NCBI GenBank assembly: GCA_021770065.1
Contig: JAETRR010000019.1
Span: forward strand, 38,478-102,477
DNA from: Lachnoclostridium sp.
GTDB lineage: Bacteria; Bacillota; Clostridia; Lachnospirales; Lachnospiraceae
Length of the DNA stretch: 64,000 nt
Reading direction: 5' to 3'
Part shown: one piece after another, positions 7,667 to 15,504 of the stretch
Layout: each line of letters starts with the position of its first letter
How positions within the stretch are numbered: position 1 is the stretch's first letter
Position numbers and translations under genes: made by a program
The notes under the pieces: generated by a model
Database searches by the model: none
Seen by the model: the letters and a program-made list of their open reading frames with translations, nothing else
What the model was told of the DNA's origin: nothing

Positions 7667-8242
7667 TTATTTTTGCAAAAGCAGCAGAAGAAGATTCCTG
7701 CGGTAAATCCAGGACAGCAATTCACTGTCCGCGATCATCCAGAGCAGCTGCCCTCCCGTCTTTGTGCCTGCGCAGACGGTAACCGCAAAGAAAAAAATCC
7801 ACACAAACAGAATTCCTTCTGCCAGTCCCAGGAACAGACCGGCTGTCTTGTTCAGTCCATGCAGGATCGGAAGCTTTGCCGCAATTCCCAGAGAAAGCAA
7901 AATCCCCTGTACCAGAACGCTTACCAGCAGAAAGGTAATCAGAAATGCGACTGCCTGCAGAGCCAGATCTGCAAGATAACCGCTCACCGTCTCCTCCAGC
8001 CCAATCATCTGCACCGCTTCCATCACATCCAGATCACTGGCCGCGATACTGTTCTGCAGCACACGGTACATGGCCGTCTGCTCTTTTAAAAAACCCACAA
8101 CACGCGGCGACAGTGCAGATGTCGCTATAAGGGTAAGAATCATGCTTAATATCCTCACCGACTTTTTAATAAATCCTTTTCGATGTCCGTCCCAGGCTGC
8201 AAGCGCCAGAAAACCGGCCACTGCCGGTACCAGCCAGTTCAT
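7667..8242 (-). CDS. CvpA-like membrane protein
   Basis: 191 residues with about four hydrophobic spans: the N-terminal span plus GHRKGFIKKSVRILS, then LALQAVAFLITFLLVSVLVQ, and AGLFLGLAEGILFVWIFFF. The basic loop after the first span and the glycine-bearing later span resemble the CvpA family of inner-membrane proteins (colicin V production, envelope-related, biochemical role unknown). It is third in a minus-strand run with the DUF5711-like and LysM proteins, separated by 16 bases. Convergent with the MntR-like gene. Confidence 0.7.
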   Translation of the reverse strand: MNWLVPAVAGFLALAAWDGHRKGFIKKSVRILSMILTLIATSALSPRVVGFLKEQTAMYRVLQNSIAASDLDVMEAVQMIGLEETVSGYLADLALQAVAFLITFLLVSVLVQGILLSLGIAAKLPILHGLNKTAGLFLGLAEGILFVWIFFFAVTVCAGTKTGGQLLWMIADSELLSWIYRRNLLLLLLQK

Positions 8243-8258
8243 ATTCTTTCGTTCTCCC

Positions 8259-9455
8259 CTATTTCAGTTTAATCTCGTCTGTCCGATCCGAAAAAACAAA
8301 GATATATTTCCGAAGTCCGGATCCTCTATAGATATCCGCAATTGTTCCGTCAAAATTACCGGTGTAGCGCAGAATCCCTTGTCTGCTGTAAATCTCACAT
8401 TCACTCTCATTAAACAGGATCAGATCCCCGCCGGACATCTTAACCTGTCCGTAAGCAAGGTCTGTCCCCTGATTCAGAATAAGATTGCCCGAGGTATCAT
8501 AGAGATGCACTTCATATCTGGCACCGTCCTTCTCTGCTCCTTCTACCACAGTTCCCACAATGTCATTTCCGGCAAAAATGCTGCGTATCTCTGTATTTTC
8601 TTCTACTGCCGCTTTTTCCTCGGGGATTTCTTTTCCTTCATAAAATATAATTCCTTTGTCGGACACTGCTGCACAGATCGTATCTCCCATATATTTGATC
8701 CGGGGAATGATCTGATCCTCATATACCTTAGAGGCCACAATCTTATCCACGAAATTGCCTCCCACGGAACCAAAATTATAGAATGTAATACAGCTTGCAG
8801 ATGCCCCGCCCTGAATCTGGAGATACGACACCGCCACCTTTATGCCGTCCGAGGAAATCCCGATAGACAGAGGCTGCCCCGTCTCCGAAAGCCTGCAGCG
8901 GGCCTCTGTCAGCTTCTCCCCTTCACTGTCATAGAGGCAGATCCAGGAAGCAGCGTTGTCGCTCAGCAGCATAGCCGTCACTCCCTGGCCGGAAATGCTG
9001 ACCTGCTGAATGGGAAGCAGGGTCGTAATCTGAGTCAGCAGCCCTTCTTCATTGAATACATAAGCTTCATTTCCCTGCATGTCTGCAACAACCACAGAAT
9101 TCTGACAGATATCCAGAATCGGCATCTGCATATTGTAAGTCTGGCTCCAGAGCGCCTCATTCTTTAAATTCACACAGGATATGCCGTCCCTGCTGTATTT
9201 TAAAATCTTTCCGTTGTATTCCGCATACTGGGTGTTCATCGTATCCGTGCGTTCATTGGACGAAAGAAGCTCATAGGATGTGTAGGTTTTATACCGGCTC
9301 CAGAACCACATTCCGAAAATCAGACCCAGCACCACAACTGCACAGAGCAGGCCCCTGATGCCGATTCCCGCCCGATGGCGAAACAATTTCTCTTTATAAC
9401 CTTTCATGTCCTCCGTCGTATCCGGAGTTTCAAATAGAGGTGTAATCTTTGCCAT
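8259..9455 (-). CDS. Membrane-anchored beta-propeller-like protein (DUF5711 type)
   Basis: 398 residues: a short cytoplasmic tail, one membrane span near residues 31-52 (GIRGLLCAVVVLGLIFGMWF), and a long extracytoplasmic part built of repeating short beta-strand blocks (for example ILKYSRDGISCVNLKNEALW and GNEAYVFNEEGLL), as in WD/PQQ-like propellers. It resembles the Lachnospiraceae DUF5711 family, whose function is unknown. Its position next to a LysM/MPN-like protein and a CvpA-like protein suggests a cell-envelope role. No catalytic motif is visible. Confidence 0.65.
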   Translation of the reverse strand: MAKITPLFETPDTTEDMKGYKEKLFRHRAGIGIRGLLCAVVVLGLIFGMWFWSRYKTYTSYELLSSNERTDTMNTQYAEYNGKILKYSRDGISCVNLKNEALWSQTYNMQMPILDICQNSVVVADMQGNEAYVFNEEGLLTQITTLLPIQQVSISGQGVTAMLLSDNAASWICLYDSEGEKLTEARCRLSETGQPLSIGISSDGIKVAVSYLQIQGGASASCITFYNFGSVGGNFVDKIVASKVYEDQIIPRIKYMGDTICAAVSDKGIIFYEGKEIPEEKAAVEENTEIRSIFAGNDIVGTVVEGAEKDGARYEVHLYDTSGNLILNQGTDLAYGQVKMSGGDLILFNESECEIYSRQGILRYTGNFDGTIADIYRGSGLRKYIFVFSDRTDEIKLK

Positions 9456-9514
9456 ATCTTTATCCTTTGATGCTTATGCCCATAGCTTTTGGATATTATG
9501 ATAGCACAGATCCG

Positions 9515-10759
9515 TTACGGAAGCAAAAGTTTTTGTCCTACCAGAATATGATTCATATCGTGAATCTGGTTCAGGCTGCAGATTTCATCTATCTTATTGT
9601 CCTGCCCGTATATCTTTCTGCTGATTTTTAAGAGCGTATCTCCCTCCTGTACCGTATAGCTTTCAGGTATGGTTATCACGCTCTGGCTGAGCGCCGTCTC
9701 TGCAGGCTGTTCCGTCTCTGCAGGCTCTGTGGGTTCTTCAGGCTGATTCTCTTCCGGCTCCTCTGTGCCCGCTTCTTCCGGATTCTCCTGAGGCAGCGGT
9801 TCTGCTTCCTCCTTCGGCTCCTGCTCCGCCGGCGCTTCTGCTTCTTTTTCCCCTTCCGGCTGTTCCAGGGCCCGTGCGTTTTCCTCTTCCATGGCCGTCG
9901 TAAGGGGATCTGTATTTACGGCCGCCTGTTCCTCCTGCTCATCCAGGGATCTTGAAATTTCGCTCAGTGTCAGTTCCAATCCCTCCATTTTCTCATAATT
10001 GTTAATCAGAGTAATCCCTATCACCAGTACCACCATCACCAGAAAAGTACTGGCCGTATACAGGAATGTCATAACCTTCTTCTGTCCCGACAAATCCTTT
10101 TTCTCCTGAACCAGAGTCCGGAAGCTCCGGGCTGCCCGGTCCTCAAACCCCTCTCTGGTCTCCACGCTCTCTCCGCTGCCCGTATCTACCATATACCGCT
10201 GCATGGCTTCATTGCGCTCGTAAAAAATATAGTACCCTCTCTGGCGCGTGAGTCTTCCGTTTTCATAGGCAAAAAAATCCTCCTCCCCGTCTTCCGGATT
10301 CGCTGCCATAAGAACCTTGTCCACTCCGCCAAAATAATTGATATGGGTTTTCAGCAGTCCGGCATCCAAATCCGTCGGATAACCAGGCACGGACAAAAAC
10401 CATCCCAGAATATCCTGCTCTGCAAAATATTCCTTGATGGTCTCATATATTTCCGCCCAGGCCTCGTCCGTGAAAGGGATTCCTTCCCCAAAATCTGCTG
10501 CGTTTTTTACGGCTGCTGCGCTTCTGATAAAAAGATACGGAATCCCCTCCGCCCATTCCGAATTTCCCAGAAGAATTGCTGCCCGGCTGCTTAAGGCCTC
10601 TTCCTTCGCCATTTTTTTTAAATATGTAACAACATAGTCCTCTATGTAGATTTTTCTGCCGGCCTCCGGCTCCCCAATCTGCCGGACATTCCTGGGCAGG
10701 TTTATTTTTCTCCCCTGTCCGGTTTCCTTTGTGTTTTCCTTATAAACAATTTCAATCAT
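9515..10759 (-). CDS. MPN-like domain, membrane span and C-terminal LysM protein
   Basis: 414 residues. Residues about 30-200 look like an MPN/JAB fold: AILLGNSEWAEGIPYLFIRS, then ILGWFLSVPGYPTDLDAG aligns with the JAMM core (GWxHSHP-x(n)-S-x-x-D), but both metal-binding histidines are replaced (LSV instead of HSH). One span lies near 229-251 (TFLYTASTFLVMVVLVIGIT). A Glu/Pro-rich linker follows (about 285-365), then a LysM module (SYTVQEGDTLLKISRKIYGQ) at the C-terminus for peptidoglycan binding. The MPN part would be cytoplasmic and the LysM outside. Function unknown; it heads the three-gene run that continues with the DUF5711-like and CvpA-like genes. Confidence 0.75.
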   Translation of the reverse strand: MIEIVYKENTKETGQGRKINLPRNVRQIGEPEAGRKIYIEDYVVTYLKKMAKEEALSSRAAILLGNSEWAEGIPYLFIRSAAAVKNAADFGEGIPFTDEAWAEIYETIKEYFAEQDILGWFLSVPGYPTDLDAGLLKTHINYFGGVDKVLMAANPEDGEEDFFAYENGRLTRQRGYYIFYERNEAMQRYMVDTGSGESVETREGFEDRAARSFRTLVQEKKDLSGQKKVMTFLYTASTFLVMVVLVIGITLINNYEKMEGLELTLSEISRSLDEQEEQAAVNTDPLTTAMEEENARALEQPEGEKEAEAPAEQEPKEEAEPLPQENPEEAGTEEPEENQPEEPTEPAETEQPAETALSQSVITIPESYTVQEGDTLLKISRKIYGQDNKIDEICSLNQIHDMNHILVGQKLLLP

Positions 10760-10808
10760 ACCATTTTCACCTCATTGTCCTCTTTTATTCCTGCGAGCAA
10801 CGAGCCAA

Positions 10809-10830
10809 GCGGACATGCCGGCATGTCCGC
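10809..10830. repeat. Perfect 22-bp palindrome
   Basis: The palindrome GCGGACATGC/GCATGTCCGC (central CG) lies upstream of the LysM-protein gene in the 10760-10980 gap; a shortened form (14 bp, 63320-63333) also followed by CCGG occurs between tRNA genes. The rest of the gap shows no gene. Confidence 0.6.
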
Positions 10831-10980
10831 CCGGCATATTGCCCGCGGCAGCCGCCGTCTCACAAGTATATCCGTCCAAACCGCTGCTTACGGTATTTAG
10901 TTGCATGGTAACACAGGCGTAATGCATGATTTGTCATTTTCTGTCAAAGGAACCGGAATTTTTTTCGACATAACGAAAGA

Positions 10981-11034
10981 GGCTGCCGGGAAGTAAGACG
11001 CAGGCTTTTCTACCGTCTTACTTCCTGACAGCCC
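10981..11034 (-). terminator. Terminator hairpin after the transketolase genes
   Basis: Long stem GGCTGTCAGGAAGTAAGACG with GGGAAGTAAGACG-type complement, starting about 25 bases past the transketolase stop on the minus strand, followed by a T-rich stretch (CTCTTTCGTT). Confidence 0.7.
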
Positions 11035-11058
11035 CTTTTCAGTCCTGTCAGTATTCTT

Positions 11059-11997
11059 TTACATAAATTCTTTTACCTGTTCATATACGCCTGTTCCGTC
11101 AAGGCGGTACTTCTCAATCAGTTTTGCCGCCGGGCCGGACTCGCAGTAAGTATCATTGACGCCCAGTTTCTTTACAGGTGTGGGCAGCTTCTCACTCAGC
11201 ACGTCGCAAACAGCGCTGCCAAGTCCTCCGATTACAGAATGCTCCTCTATAGTCACCACTCTGCCGGTCTTCTTTGCCGACGCAAGAATCAGTTCCTCAT
11301 CCAGAGGCTTAATCGTATGGATATTGATTACCTCTGCCGAAACTCCGTCTGCCGCAAGTTTTTCCGCCGCTTCCAGCGCGCTGTTTACACACAGGCCTGT
11401 TGCTGCAAGAGTCACATCAGAGCCTTCTCTCAGAACAATTCCCTTGCCAATCTCAAACTTGTAAGTTGCCTCGTCATTAAATACCGGAACGGCCATTCTG
11501 CCGAAGCGCAGATATACAGGTCCCACATATTCCGCTGCCGCCTTCACTGCTGCCCGGGCCTCTACATCGTCTGCCGGATTGATAATCACCATACCGGGAA
11601 TCGTGCGCATCAAGGCAATGTCCTCATTGCACTGATGGGTTGCTCCATCCTCGCCGACAGAGATTCCCGCATGGGTTGCTCCAATCTTTACATTCAAGTG
11701 GGGATATCCGACCGCATTGCGGACCTGCTCAAAAGCGCGTCCAGCCGCAAACATAGCGAAGGAGCTGCAGAACGGAATCTTGCCGGTAGTCGCCACGCCC
11801 GCCGCAATACTTACCATGTTGCACTCTGCGATTCCGCAGTCAAAGAAGCGCTCCGGAAACGCTTTCTTAAATACGCCTGTTTTGGTTGCGCCTGCCAGGT
11901 CAGCATCCAATACCAGCACGTTGGGGTTCTCTTCACCCAGAGCCTTTAACGCATTGCCATAGCTTTCCCTCGTTGCGATCTTCTTTACTTCTGACAT
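11059..11997 (-). CDS. Transketolase, C-terminal subunit
   Basis: 312 residues covering the pyrimidine-binding and C-terminal domains of a split transketolase (pentose phosphate pathway, two-carbon transfer with thiamine diphosphate). Motifs: VLDADLAGATKT, CGIAECNMVSIAAG (with the Glu that activates thiamine), HAGISVGEDGATHQ and EEHSVIGGLGSAV. The start overlaps the end of the N-terminal subunit gene by 13 bases, so the two are translationally linked. Split transketolases are common in Clostridia. Confidence 0.92.
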   Translation of the reverse strand: MSEVKKIATRESYGNALKALGEENPNVLVLDADLAGATKTGVFKKAFPERFFDCGIAECNMVSIAAGVATTGKIPFCSSFAMFAAGRAFEQVRNAVGYPHLNVKIGATHAGISVGEDGATHQCNEDIALMRTIPGMVIINPADDVEARAAVKAAAEYVGPVYLRFGRMAVPVFNDEATYKFEIGKGIVLREGSDVTLAATGLCVNSALEAAEKLAADGVSAEVINIHTIKPLDEELILASAKKTGRVVTIEEHSVIGGLGSAVCDVLSEKLPTPVKKLGVNDTYCESGPAAKLIEKYRLDGTGVYEQVKEFM

Positions 11998-12821
11998 AAT
12001 GCTTCACCTGCCTTCTCTAATTCTGCCATTGCGGCTGCATACTGCTCATCATTGGGAGCAGAGCCATGCCATGACGCGTTGTTCTCCATAAAGGAAACAC
12101 CCTTGCCTTTTACCGTCTTCATAATGATAACCGTAGGCTGACCTTTTATGGTTTTTGCTTCATCAAAAGCTGCCCTTAACTGATCAAAATCATGTCCGTC
12201 CACGCTGATTGTGTGGAAGCCGAACGCTTCAAACTTCTCGGGAATGGGGTAAGGAGAGTTTACCTCCTCAATGGTTCCGTCTATCTGCAGATTGTTGTTA
12301 TCCACGATCACGCACAGGTTGTCCAGCTTCTTGGCGCTTGCAAACATAGATGCCTCCCAGACCTGGCCCTCCTGCAGTTCTCCGTCACCCAGAAGCGTGT
12401 ATACACGATAAGTATCTCCAAATGTCTTTGCGGAAAGCGCCATGCCTACAGCCGCGGAGATTCCCTGTCCCAGGGAGCCGCTGGACATATCCAGTCCGGG
12501 CGTATGCTGCATACAGGGATGTCCCTGTAAATGAGAACCAATATGGCGCAGGGTCAGCAAATCCTCCTTCGGGAAGAAGCCCCTCTCTGCCAGGACTGCG
12601 TAAAGTCCCGGAGCCGTATGGCCTTTGGAAAGCACGAAACGGTCTCTGTCTGCCTTCTTCGGATCCTTCGGGTCAATATTCAGCTCTTCAAAATACAGAT
12701 ATGTGAAAACATCTGCTGCCGATAAAGAACCGCCCGGATGTCCGGACTTTGCACTGTGAACGGCTGTAACGATGCTCTTGCGGACTTCGTTGGCCGTCTT
12801 TTGAAGTTCTAACTTTGTCAT
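11985..12821 (-). CDS. Transketolase, N-terminal subunit
   Basis: 278 residues with the thiamine-diphosphate domain: AKSGHPGGSLSAADV, RDRFVLSKGHTAPGLYAV, GSLGQGISAAVGMAL, and the GDGELQEGQVWEA ... NNN binding motif (VIVDNNNLQIDG). Together with the overlapping downstream gene it makes one transketolase. It is the first gene of this pair; upstream lies a 350-base gap containing a long hairpin repeat. Confidence 0.93.
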   Translation of the reverse strand: MTKLELQKTANEVRKSIVTAVHSAKSGHPGGSLSAADVFTYLYFEELNIDPKDPKKADRDRFVLSKGHTAPGLYAVLAERGFFPKEDLLTLRHIGSHLQGHPCMQHTPGLDMSSGSLGQGISAAVGMALSAKTFGDTYRVYTLLGDGELQEGQVWEASMFASAKKLDNLCVIVDNNNLQIDGTIEEVNSPYPIPEKFEAFGFHTISVDGHDFDQLRAAFDEAKTIKGQPTVIIMKTVKGKGVSFMENNASWHGSAPNDEQYAAAMAELEKAGEALCQK

Positions 12822-12986
12822 GTCTGTCCCACCTTTTAAATTTTTTTAAGAATCCTGTTCCTATCAATCGGATTTTTCTTCCTTATGATAGCAAAATCTC
12901 TTCTTATAGTATACTCAGAGAACCGGAACCGGTCAAGCTGTTATTAGCCGATTCCGACATATTTTCCTTTATCTGGTTATCGTTCA

Positions 12987-13160
12987 GGGGGCGGCAGCAA
13001 AACCGGCTCTCAGGCTTTTCCATATCCGTGTTCGGACGGTTCGTGTACACCGCGTCTGCTCTTGCCGGACAAAAGTCCGTCAATATCAGACACGGCGTTC
13101 ACGAACAGCCGGACACTTGATATTGGAAAAGCCTGAGAGCCGGTTTTGCTGCCGCCCCTT
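12987..13160. repeat. Long hairpin repeat, family 1, copy A
   Basis: Left arm 12987-13026 (GGCAGCAAAACCGGCTCTCA ...) is complementary almost base for base to 13119-13160. Inner arms (TTCGGACGGTTCG with CGAACAGCCGG; GTCTG with CAGAC) continue the fold, making one imperfect hairpin of about 175 bases. The inner half matches the copy at 46663-46873; the outer arms differ but stay complementary. It ends 11 bases from the stop of the glycosyltransferase gene. No coding sequence is seen in 12822-13171. Confidence 0.85.
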
Positions 13161-13171
13161 GAAGTACAGCC

Positions 13172-14530
13172 TTATCCGGCACGCGGTGTAATCCCCAGTC
13201 CCGTATAACACACTATACTCAAAACGCTCCATATAATTACCGCGGCAGACAGTGCCTTTGCCGAGCGCTTCTCCCCGTGCTCCTCGATATACCACCCGAA
13301 AGCCGCACTGCCGGTCAGCGCCGTCAGCGCAATATAGCGGAAATCCATGCTGCACACCTTCGGGTACTGGAAGCAGAACCTGATATAAAAAACCATGGTT
13401 ATCACATAAAGCAGAAAAACAAACCTTTTTTCCAGCAGCTGCCGGCCTCTTGCCGCTCCAAGCGAAAGCACTGCCGGCACGGAAAGCGCTGCCAGAATAC
13501 CGTTTACAATCGTAAGCGCAATCAGAAACCAGTATTCCGCCCCCCAGCTCATCAATATGTACTCCCCGAAGACAGAGGTTTTTAACAGTGTGATTCCGAT
13601 ATTATAATCTTTAAAATCCCCTCTGAACTGCACCGACAGCTGGCGCAGCGGCCCGTCCTTCAGCCCGAACAGCCTCTGGGTTACGGTATACCCGCTGACA
13701 TCCTGGGAGGAAAATTCCGTCAGCGCCGCCGGTGTAAAGTCAAACGGCATTCCGAATTTTATATAATTGTATACGCTCCAGGCCAGCCCCAGAGGGACTG
13801 TAACCGCGCCGAAAATCAAAAACTGCACCAACAGGCGTTTCCTTATGAGCGGATCTTTCCATTTTTTCACCAGCACATACAGAAATACAAACCCGATTGC
13901 AGGCGTAATTAAAAAGGTATTCTGTTTTGTCCAGATGCCGCCCAGCAGAAAAACCGAGATCAGCAGAATGTTTCCCACGGACTGCTTCCGATACCAGCGG
14001 AGTGTATAGTATACCGCCCCGGCCATGAACATCAGGCACAGCCCGTCATTATTGATACTTCCTGCAAACAGGTAAAATGCAGGGTGAAATGCGGTAATAA
14101 GATAAGCGGTCAGAAGCGCCTTTCCCCAAAAGCCCAGTTCTTTTAAAATTTTGCAGAAAAATACCAGCGTAACTACAGAATACAAAAGAGAGAGATACTG
14201 CAGATGTTCAAATGCTTCCTCGTAAGGCGTCCCCAAAAGCAGGCTGAACCGCACACAGGCAGCGGACAGAAGATGCGACAACGGCGGATGATAAAACTGG
14301 TATCTGGTCATCGGATCAAAATCATGAAAAATATGTCCTCCTTCCAGGAAATACTCTATATAGCCCAGATGCCCCTGGCCCGATCCCAGTACCGTTAAAT
14401 CATGCTGTCCCATCATAAAGGGTGTATACAAAACATAGCCCAGACGCATCAGAACTCCCAGAAGCGTAATGATGCCGATCCAGACCTTTTCATCTCTTAG
14501 TCTTTCAACTGCCGGGATTCCTGCCCTCAC
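13172..14530 (-). CDS. Multi-span membrane glycosyltransferase-like protein
   Basis: 452 residues with about ten or more hydrophobic spans. The arrangement resembles GT-C (PMT/ArnT-like) glycosyltransferases, which use polyprenyl-linked sugars outside the membrane: the first span is followed by a loop with acidic residues (YTPFMMGQHDL, then GGHIFHDFDPMTRYQFYHPP) and later NNDGLCLMF. The donor and acceptor are unknown. The start codon overlaps the recR stop (ATGA), so it is coupled to the dnaX-ybaB-recR group, an unusual partner for repair genes. Confidence 0.7.
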   Translation of the reverse strand: MRAGIPAVERLRDEKVWIGIITLLGVLMRLGYVLYTPFMMGQHDLTVLGSGQGHLGYIEYFLEGGHIFHDFDPMTRYQFYHPPLSHLLSAACVRFSLLLGTPYEEAFEHLQYLSLLYSVVTLVFFCKILKELGFWGKALLTAYLITAFHPAFYLFAGSINNDGLCLMFMAGAVYYTLRWYRKQSVGNILLISVFLLGGIWTKQNTFLITPAIGFVFLYVLVKKWKDPLIRKRLLVQFLIFGAVTVPLGLAWSVYNYIKFGMPFDFTPAALTEFSSQDVSGYTVTQRLFGLKDGPLRQLSVQFRGDFKDYNIGITLLKTSVFGEYILMSWGAEYWFLIALTIVNGILAALSVPAVLSLGAARGRQLLEKRFVFLLYVITMVFYIRFCFQYPKVCSMDFRYIALTALTGSAAFGWYIEEHGEKRSAKALSAAVIIWSVLSIVCYTGLGITPRAG

Positions 14531-15123
14531 AGCTCCACACGTCCTTCCAGTGCGCGCAAAAGCGTCACTTCATCAATATATTCCAGGTCTCCGCCCACCG
14601 GCACGCCACTGGCTATCCGTGTCACCAGAATCCCCGTCGGTTTAATGAGTTTGCTGATATACATAGCCGTTGTCTCACCCTCCAGGCTTGAGTTGGTGGC
14701 AATGATAACCTCCTCCACCTCTCCCTGAAGCCTGGTCATCAGTTCCTTTAAACGGATATCGTTAGGCCCGATTCCGAGCATGGGGGAAATGGCTCCGTGA
14801 AGCACATGGTATACTCCCTCAAACCGCCCCGTCTTTTCATAAGCCGCCAGATCCCGCGTATTCTCCACCACCATTATCTGCCTGCTGTTCCGCTTGGGAT
14901 TGCTGCAGATAGGACAGAGCTCCCGATCTGTCATGGTAAAACACTGCTTACAGTAGCGGACGTTTTTCTTGGCATCCAGAACGGACTCAGACAAAGCCTG
15001 CACCTTTTCCATCGGCATATTGACAATGTGAAAGGCCAGGCGCTGAGCCGTCTTACTTCCGATCCCCGGCAGAGCGGAAAGCTGTTCAATTAATCTGCTG
15101 ATTTGACTGCCGTAATAATCCAT
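14527..15123 (-). CDS. recR: Recombination mediator RecR
   Basis: 198 residues. An HhH motif (LSALPGIGSKTAQRLAFHI), a C4 zinc finger (CKQCFTMTDRELCPIC), a Toprim domain (IMVVENTRDLAAYEKTGRF) and the C-terminal GVPVGGDLEYIDEVTL are all present. RecR loads RecA with RecF/RecO. It shares one base with the ybaB stop and overlaps the next gene by four bases. Confidence 0.97.
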   Translation of the reverse strand: MDYYGSQISRLIEQLSALPGIGSKTAQRLAFHIVNMPMEKVQALSESVLDAKKNVRYCKQCFTMTDRELCPICSNPKRNSRQIMVVENTRDLAAYEKTGRFEGVYHVLHGAISPMLGIGPNDIRLKELMTRLQGEVEEVIIATNSSLEGETTAMYISKLIKPTGILVTRIASGVPVGGDLEYIDEVTLLRALEGRVEL

Positions 15124-15476
15124 CAGAAAGGAAAGCCTCCGCCCATGCCGCCGGTCAGCTTAGACATGGCAGCCGCGGAATCCTCCTCCATCTGCCGGAA
15201 TGCCTGGTTGGCTGCTGCCATAATCAGATCCTCCAGCATCTCAATGTCATCGGGATCTACCACTTCCTCCGAAAGCTTTACCTTCACAATCTCTTTCCTG
15301 CCGCTTACCGTAATCTCTACGGCTCCGCCGCCTGCCGCCGCCGTATATTCCTTTTCTTCCAGTTCCTTTCTGCTTTCTTCCATCTGGCGCTGCATCTTCT
15401 GCGCCTGCTTCATCAGATTGTTCATATTGCCCGGCATACCCATTCCGCCGCCGGGAAATCCGCCTCTTTTTGCCAT
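15123..15476 (-). CDS. YbaB/EbfC family nucleoid-associated protein
   Basis: 117 residues: Gly/Met-rich start (GGFPGGGMGMPGNMNNLMKQ), a helical region (AQKMQRQMEESRKELEEKEY) and the conserved GGGAVEITVSGRKEIVKV core. EbfC proteins are DNA-binding homodimers. It lies between dnaX and recR, the standard bacterial arrangement. The ribosome binding site is in a fragment (CGGAACTGGAGG, 15482-15493) that matches the edge of hairpin repeat family 2. Confidence 0.93.
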   Translation of the reverse strand: MAKRGGFPGGGMGMPGNMNNLMKQAQKMQRQMEESRKELEEKEYTAAAGGGAVEITVSGRKEIVKVKLSEEVVDPDDIEMLEDLIMAAANQAFRQMEEDSAAAMSKLTGGMGGGFPF

Positions 15477-15504
15477 ATCTTACCTCCAGTTCCGTAATAT
15501 TATC

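Noticed and set aside
8070..9167. 365-codon plus-strand frame
   Set aside because: Antisense to the DUF5711-like gene; no recognisable domain or ribosome binding site.
12987..13160. CRISPR array or IS-end interpretation of the inverted repeat
   Set aside because: There is one hairpin, not regular repeat-spacer units, and no transposase frame is nearby.
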